A stretch of DNA of 10,279 nt from Bacteroidia bacterium (GTDB lineage Bacteria > Bacteroidota > Bacteroidia > Bacteroidales > UBA12481), in contig JAPLDV010000556.1 of NCBI GenBank assembly GCA_026391235.1, forward strand, positions 1-10,279, in the 5' to 3' direction. The notes beneath the pieces are model-generated. The model had not been told where the DNA came from. It made no database searches and saw nothing but the letters and a program-made list of their open reading frames with translations. Positions 7,122 through 10,279 of the stretch are shown one piece after another. Made by a program: the position numbers and the translations under genes. Each line of letters begins with the position of its first letter. Positions within the stretch are counted from its first letter, which is position 1.

Positions 7122-8786
7122 ATGATAAAAAAAGTTAAAGGATGGTTAGCAGTCACACTTGCATGCCTCATGGTATTTGGATTGCTGATGACATCCTGCG
7201 AAAAGGAAAAGGACACTGCAATTGTCCTGAACAGTTACGGACCTTCACCCGTGCTCCGCGGAGGTGAACTTAAATTTATCGGCAACAACCTGGATCAGGT
7301 CACCAAAATTGTACTTCCAATTAATATCGAAGTCACCACTTTTGTTACCAAAACATCCGGATTGTTAGTCGTTACCGTTCCCGAAGCGACCGTAAACGGG
7401 AAGGTAACACTGAATACACCACAGGGTAATATCGAAACAAAAACCCTGCTCAAGATCTCTGAACCCATTGCGATTCAGTCCATTACTCCATTAACGGCCC
7501 GGCCCGGTGAGGTAATAACCCTTACAGGTACTTACCTCAACCTTGTTAAGGCCGTGACCTTTACCAAGAATAAGTCAGTCACTGTTTTCGATTCACAATC
7601 CAATACTTCACTTCAGGTGAAAATACCTGTGGATGCTCAAACAGGACCCATTATTTTATCCAATGGCGCACCCGAACCGATCCAGGTTGAATCCGAAATG
7701 ACCCTGACCGTTTCACTCCCCGCAGTTACTCAGATGAGTCCCAATCCGGTTAAAGCAGGTACTTTGCTAACGCTGCAGGGAACCAACCTGGATCTGGTAC
7801 GCGACGTGGTTTTCGGGGGAGGCACTAAAGTTACCGACTTTGTTTCCAAATCACTGAGCAAACTTGAAGTTAATGTTCCGGCGAATGGCAAGGACGGCAA
7901 AATCAAATTGGTGGTCGCTTCGGAAGTTGAAGTGACAGCCGCTAACGACCTGTTAATGGCCGTTCCGGTTATCGGAGGCATCTCTCCGAATCCGGTTAAG
8001 AACGGCGCTGCTTTAACGGTCAGCGGAACCGACCTTGATCTGATCACCAGTGCTTCCTTCGGCGGCGGCAAAGCCGGTACGCTCAAAGGAGGAACAGCAA
8101 CGGAGATCACGGTAACCGTACCAATTGATGCCACTGCAGGAACGGTCAGCTTCGGAACAGCAGCAGGCAAATCGGTTTCTTCAGCCAACCTGGCCATGGT
8201 GGTTCCAACAATAACCTCTCTGTCACCAATGGAGCTGAAAACCAACGCCAATCTGACTATTTCAGGAACCGACCTTGACCTCGTTGTCCAGGTTTTGTTC
8301 ACCGGCGGCAACCAGGTTACCGTAGCCAATCCCGGTGAAACGGAAATCGTTGTGTCTGTGCCATCAGGAACAGTTTCAGGACCTGTAAAGATTATTACCA
8401 CAAACGGTACCGAGGTCACTTCAGCTGAATCGCTCACAATTCTGGCCTCGAATGTTCCGGTTATCACCGATATGCCGCTGGCAATGAAACCCGGTCAGAT
8501 GATCACCCTGATTGGTGAAAAACTGAACCTCCTTACCGATGTGATTTTCCCGGGAGATGTGAAGGCTACCATGTTTGGTGAAAAAACCGCAACAAAACTG
8601 GAGGTCGTTGTTCCTTTGACAGTGAAAAAAGGGAAAGGAAAAATCAAATTTGTCACCAGTGAAAACCAGTTCTCTGAATCCCCCGAAGTGATGATAACAG
8701 GTGTTGATCCTATTAAAGATCCCACCCTGGTATTCTTTAACTTCGACAACCTGAATAGCTGGTGGGGAGACGCAGGCGCAGCGTAA
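7122..8786 (+). CDS. Long IPT/TIG-repeat surface lipoprotein, cut short by an in-frame TAA
   Basis: This 554-residue frame begins with a lipoprotein signal ending in LLMTSC (Cys26) and then strings together six IPT/TIG domains of about 80 residues: about 35-114, 115-198, 200-281, 282-361, 362-443 and 445-527. Each begins like SPNPVKxG and carries a G(T/N)xLDLV-type turn. After the sixth the chain enters a new domain (LVFFNFDNLNSWWGDAGAA) and stops at TAA 8784-8786. Reading on in the same frame gives the rest of that domain up to 9230, so the original protein was about 702 residues. As written, the product would be a surface stalk without its sugar-binding tip. GAA to TAA is the simplest one-base cause, but this is a guess. 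The gene starts 15 bases after the shorter IPT lipoprotein and shares its layout. Confidence 0.88.
   Translation: MIKKVKGWLAVTLACLMVFGLLMTSCEKEKDTAIVLNSYGPSPVLRGGELKFIGNNLDQVTKIVLPINIEVTTFVTKTSGLLVVTVPEATVNGKVTLNTPQGNIETKTLLKISEPIAIQSITPLTARPGEVITLTGTYLNLVKAVTFTKNKSVTVFDSQSNTSLQVKIPVDAQTGPIILSNGAPEPIQVESEMTLTVSLPAVTQMSPNPVKAGTLLTLQGTNLDLVRDVVFGGGTKVTDFVSKSLSKLEVNVPANGKDGKIKLVVASEVEVTAANDLLMAVPVIGGISPNPVKNGAALTVSGTDLDLITSASFGGGKAGTLKGGTATEITVTVPIDATAGTVSFGTAAGKSVSSANLAMVVPTITSLSPMELKTNANLTISGTDLDLVVQVLFTGGNQVTVANPGETEIVVSVPSGTVSGPVKIITTNGTEVTSAESLTILASNVPVITDMPLAMKPGQMITLIGEKLNLLTDVIFPGDVKATMFGEKTATKLEVVVPLTVKKGKGKIKFVTSENQFSESPEVMITGVDPIKDPTLVFFNFDNLNSWWGDAGAA
7224..8702 (+). repeat. Six tandem IPT/TIG domain repeats
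   Basis: Six units of about 240-250 bases encode IPT/TIG beta-sandwich domains. Units 3 to 5 are the most alike: units 3 and 4 share SPNPVK, and units 4 and 5 share SGTDLDL, including the 14-base stretch GGAACCGACCTTGA. This points to later duplication within the array. The repeats probably act as a rigid spacer that lifts the C-terminal domain away from the outer membrane. Confidence 0.75.
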
Positions 8787-9230
8787 AACGATCCGGCACT
8801 TTCACTCGACGGTACCAATTACTGGCGCGTCAACAAACAGTGCAGCGGTTGGACAGGCTTATTCTGGAGAAACGGAAAAAATGACTTCCCGGCCGACAGG
8901 ATTGGTACCGATGTTGCCAAATATGTGGTCAAATTCGACATCAACATTCTTGAACCGATGACCGGCGGCCAATTGCGCCTCCGCTTTAAAGGTACAGAAG
9001 GTGATTACTGGTATTGTTGGGCTCCCTGGGCCGACACGGGCTCCTATCAAACCGATGGATGGATTACCGTTACCATTCCAATCACCGATTTCCGTGATAA
9101 CTATTGCAGCGGGTCCAATAATCCTATCGATTTCTCCAAAGTCGATTCTGATTTCGGAATGGCTTTCGACTCGGGTGCATCAATGGTAAACATCTGTATT
9201 GATAATTTGCGCTTCGAACTGCTGGAATAA
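8787..9230 (+). pseudogene. Severed C-terminal glycan-binding domain of the long IPT lipoprotein
   Basis: This is 147 codons of open frame directly after the TAA at 8784-8786 and in the same frame: NDPALSLDGTNYWRVN, then FWRNGKNDFPADRIG, LRLRFKGTEGDYWYCWAPW, DGWITVTIPITDF and finally VNICIDNLRFELLE. The series of strands, the Trp-rich middle, the GW(I/E)T(V/I)xIP block and the closing (C)xDNxR match the end of the neighbouring 403-residue lipoprotein (GWETISIPLSEF, CVDNFRI). It is therefore the sugar-binding beta-sandwich that belongs to the gene starting at 7122. An internal GTG at 8925 would open a 101-residue frame but lies mid-domain and has no signal peptide, so independent expression is unlikely. 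Confidence 0.8.
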
Positions 9231-9241
9231 CAGCAGCAGTT
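9217..9241 (+). terminator. Hairpin over the stop codon of the long IPT gene
   Basis: AACTGCTG (9217-9224) pairs with CAGCAGTT (9234-9241) around a 9-base loop that contains the TAA stop. TCTTTTTAT follows. It resembles a weak intrinsic terminator or an mRNA 3'-end stabilising hairpin. The stem is short and only half GC, so termination efficiency is uncertain. Confidence 0.4.
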
Positions 9242-9266
9242 TCTTTTTATAGTTGGTTAAACAATC

Positions 9267-9307
9267 AGGGGTTATCATATCGAACATATTGGTAACCCCT
9301 CTTTTTT
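9267..9307 (+). terminator. Intrinsic terminator between the SusCD/IPT operon and the GH26 gene
   Basis: AGGGGTTA (9267-9274) pairs exactly with TAACCCCT (9293-9300). The 18-base interior contains a second short stem (ATAT-CGAAC-ATAT). C and six T residues (9302-9307) follow, completing a rho-independent terminator. It ends only 17 bases before the GH26 start codon, so it should cut expression of the enzyme gene relative to the transporter genes. Confidence 0.7.
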
Positions 9308-9324
9308 CTTTGTATTTTTACTAT

Positions 9325-10279
9325 ATGAAAACTGAAAAACTGCTCCTGTCGGGATGCCTGCTGATGTTAACCATGGTTGAAGCAGTAAGGGCCCAAGGTA
9401 CAAAATATGAGGCAGAAGCCGCCCAGATGGCAGGCTCCCTGAAAGTGGAAACTACCATTACCGGCTATTCGGGTAACGGTTATGTCGCTAAGTTTGAATC
9501 AGATGGGGACAAGCTGACATTCGGGTTCAGTCTCGTTTCTAATAATGTCTATGACCTCTACATCGGATACGCTGCACCATACGGGGACAAGATCAACATT
9601 GTCGATGTAAACGGCAACCGGGCTGAAGTTCAGTTTAAGAACCAGGGAAACAGCTTCCGTGAGGTTGCTTTTGGAAAAGTGCACCTGAAAGAAGGCCAAA
9701 ATAGTGTCGTAATCAGTAAAAGCTGGGGCTGGTTCATGATCGATTACATACGTATCGTTATCAATACAACTCCCGATACCCCTTTCAATATCTCTTATAA
9801 CCTGGTTACCCCTGAACCGGCGGTGATCGCCCAAAAAGAGTTCCGATACCTCATCGACCAGTTCGGGAAGAAAATTCATTCCGGGGTGATGGACATGAAG
9901 GAAGCCGAATGGCTCAAAACCAATACCGGTAAATATCCTGCCCTTCTCGGGCTTGACCTCATGAACCACACCCGGACCTATTCCTGGTTCGATAAGAATA
10001 CGCTGATCAATGAAGCCACAAGCTGGTATGCCAATCATGGCCTGGTGGCACTCTGCTGGCACTGGCGCGATCCCCTTCGTAAAACAGAAGAGTTTTATAC
10101 CGATAAAACCACCTTCGATATATCCCGGATTTCAGATACACTATCACAGGAATATAAGGCCATGGTGAGCGATATCGATATCATTGCCCCCTGGCTGAAG
10201 GCCCTTAAAAATGCTGATATACCCATACTCTTCCGGCCGCTGCACGAAGCATCGGGCGCCTGGTTCTGGTGGGGCGCCA
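9325..10279 (+). CDS. CBM35-GH26 glycoside hydrolase, probable endo-beta-1,4-mannanase (N-terminal part)
   Basis: The first 318 residues of a secreted glycanase; the gene runs off the window. A signal peptide (MKTEKLLLSGCLLMLTMVEAVRA, cleavage near AQG) is followed by a CBM35-like carbohydrate-binding module at about residues 25-145 (YEAEAAQM, GYSGNGYVAKF, and WGWFMIDYIRI as its last strand). A GH26 catalytic domain starts near 160: KEFRYLIDQFGKKIHSGV, YPALLGLDLMNHTRTYSW, CWHWRDP and RPLHEASGAWFWWG. In GH26 the Glu of RPLHE (E308 here) is the acid/base catalyst; the nucleophile Glu lies beyond the edge. The WFWWG motif favours beta-mannanase over the lichenase or xylanase members of the family. 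No AGGAGG-like site precedes the ATG, and no good promoter lies in the 94 bases upstream, which hold a terminator. The enzyme would supply manno-oligosaccharides to the SusCD system. Confidence 0.9.
   Translation, partial: MKTEKLLLSGCLLMLTMVEAVRAQGTKYEAEAAQMAGSLKVETTITGYSGNGYVAKFESDGDKLTFGFSLVSNNVYDLYIGYAAPYGDKINIVDVNGNRAEVQFKNQGNSFREVAFGKVHLKEGQNSVVISKSWGWFMIDYIRIVINTTPDTPFNISYNLVTPEPAVIAQKEFRYLIDQFGKKIHSGVMDMKEAEWLKTNTGKYPALLGLDLMNHTRTYSWFDKNTLINEATSWYANHGLVALCWHWRDPLRKTEEFYTDKTTFDISRISDTLSQEYKAMVSDIDIIAPWLKALKNADIPILFRPLHEASGAWFWWGA

Noticed and set aside
8784..8786. Recoded TAA (read-through or altered genetic code) in the long IPT gene
   Set aside because: susC, the shorter IPT gene and the remnant itself end in TAA as an ordinary stop, and no special downstream structure is evident at this codon.
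8925..9230. Independent 101-residue gene starting at GTG
   Set aside because: It is in frame with the long IPT gene, starts in the middle of a beta-sandwich domain and has no signal peptide; it is the severed end of that gene.
9499..10062. 187-codon minus-strand open frame inside the GH26 gene
   Set aside because: The plus strand encodes clear CBM35 and GH26 motifs over the same bases, and the antisense product has no recognisable features.
1..10279. CRISPR array, tRNA or rRNA gene, insertion sequence or attachment site
   Set aside because: I saw no regularly spaced direct repeats, no cloverleaf or rRNA-like stretches, and no transposase, integrase or terminal repeats in the window.

Overview
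The window looks like part of a polysaccharide utilization locus (PUL) from a Bacteroidota bacterium, probably of the order Bacteroidales. The signs are an adjacent SusC/SusD-type gene pair, surface lipoproteins with IPT/TIG folds, a CBM35-GH26 enzyme, two promoters that fit the Bacteroidota pattern TTG/TTTG-N19-20-TAnnTTTG, and weak Shine-Dalgarno sequences. The genus cannot be fixed from the sequence.

Layout. On the minus strand lie the start of a short-chain dehydrogenase/reductase (1-284, running off the left edge) and a Nudix-type transcriptional regulator (384-908). A divergent control region (909-1165) separates them from a plus-strand operon: a SusC-like TonB-dependent receptor in two broken pieces (1166-1501 and about 1499-4178), a SusD-like lipoprotein (4217-5869), an IPT/TIG surface glycan-binding lipoprotein (5895-7106) and a second, longer IPT/TIG lipoprotein broken by a stop (7122-8786, remnant to 9230). 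Gaps inside this operon are only 15-38 bases. After a hairpin pair that includes a good intrinsic terminator (9267-9307), a CBM35-GH26 glycanase, most likely a beta-mannanase, begins at 9325 and runs off the right edge.

How the parts would work. The GH26 enzyme would cut mannan-type polysaccharide, the two IPT lipoproteins and SusD would hold glycan at the cell surface, and SusC would import oligosaccharides with TonB energy. The Nudix-type protein is the obvious local regulator. The control region holds two copies of one perfect 15-bp inverted repeat (GTGTA-N5-TACAC). One lies just downstream of the promoter of the regulator gene and the other just downstream of the promoter of the susC operon, which suggests a two-way repressor switch for the PUL.

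Three genes carry damage: susC has lost about 60-70 codons and its frame, the regulator has lost about 55-70 codons in frame, and the long IPT lipoprotein has an in-frame TAA. Either this PUL is decaying or the assembly is faulty here. Raw reads would decide.
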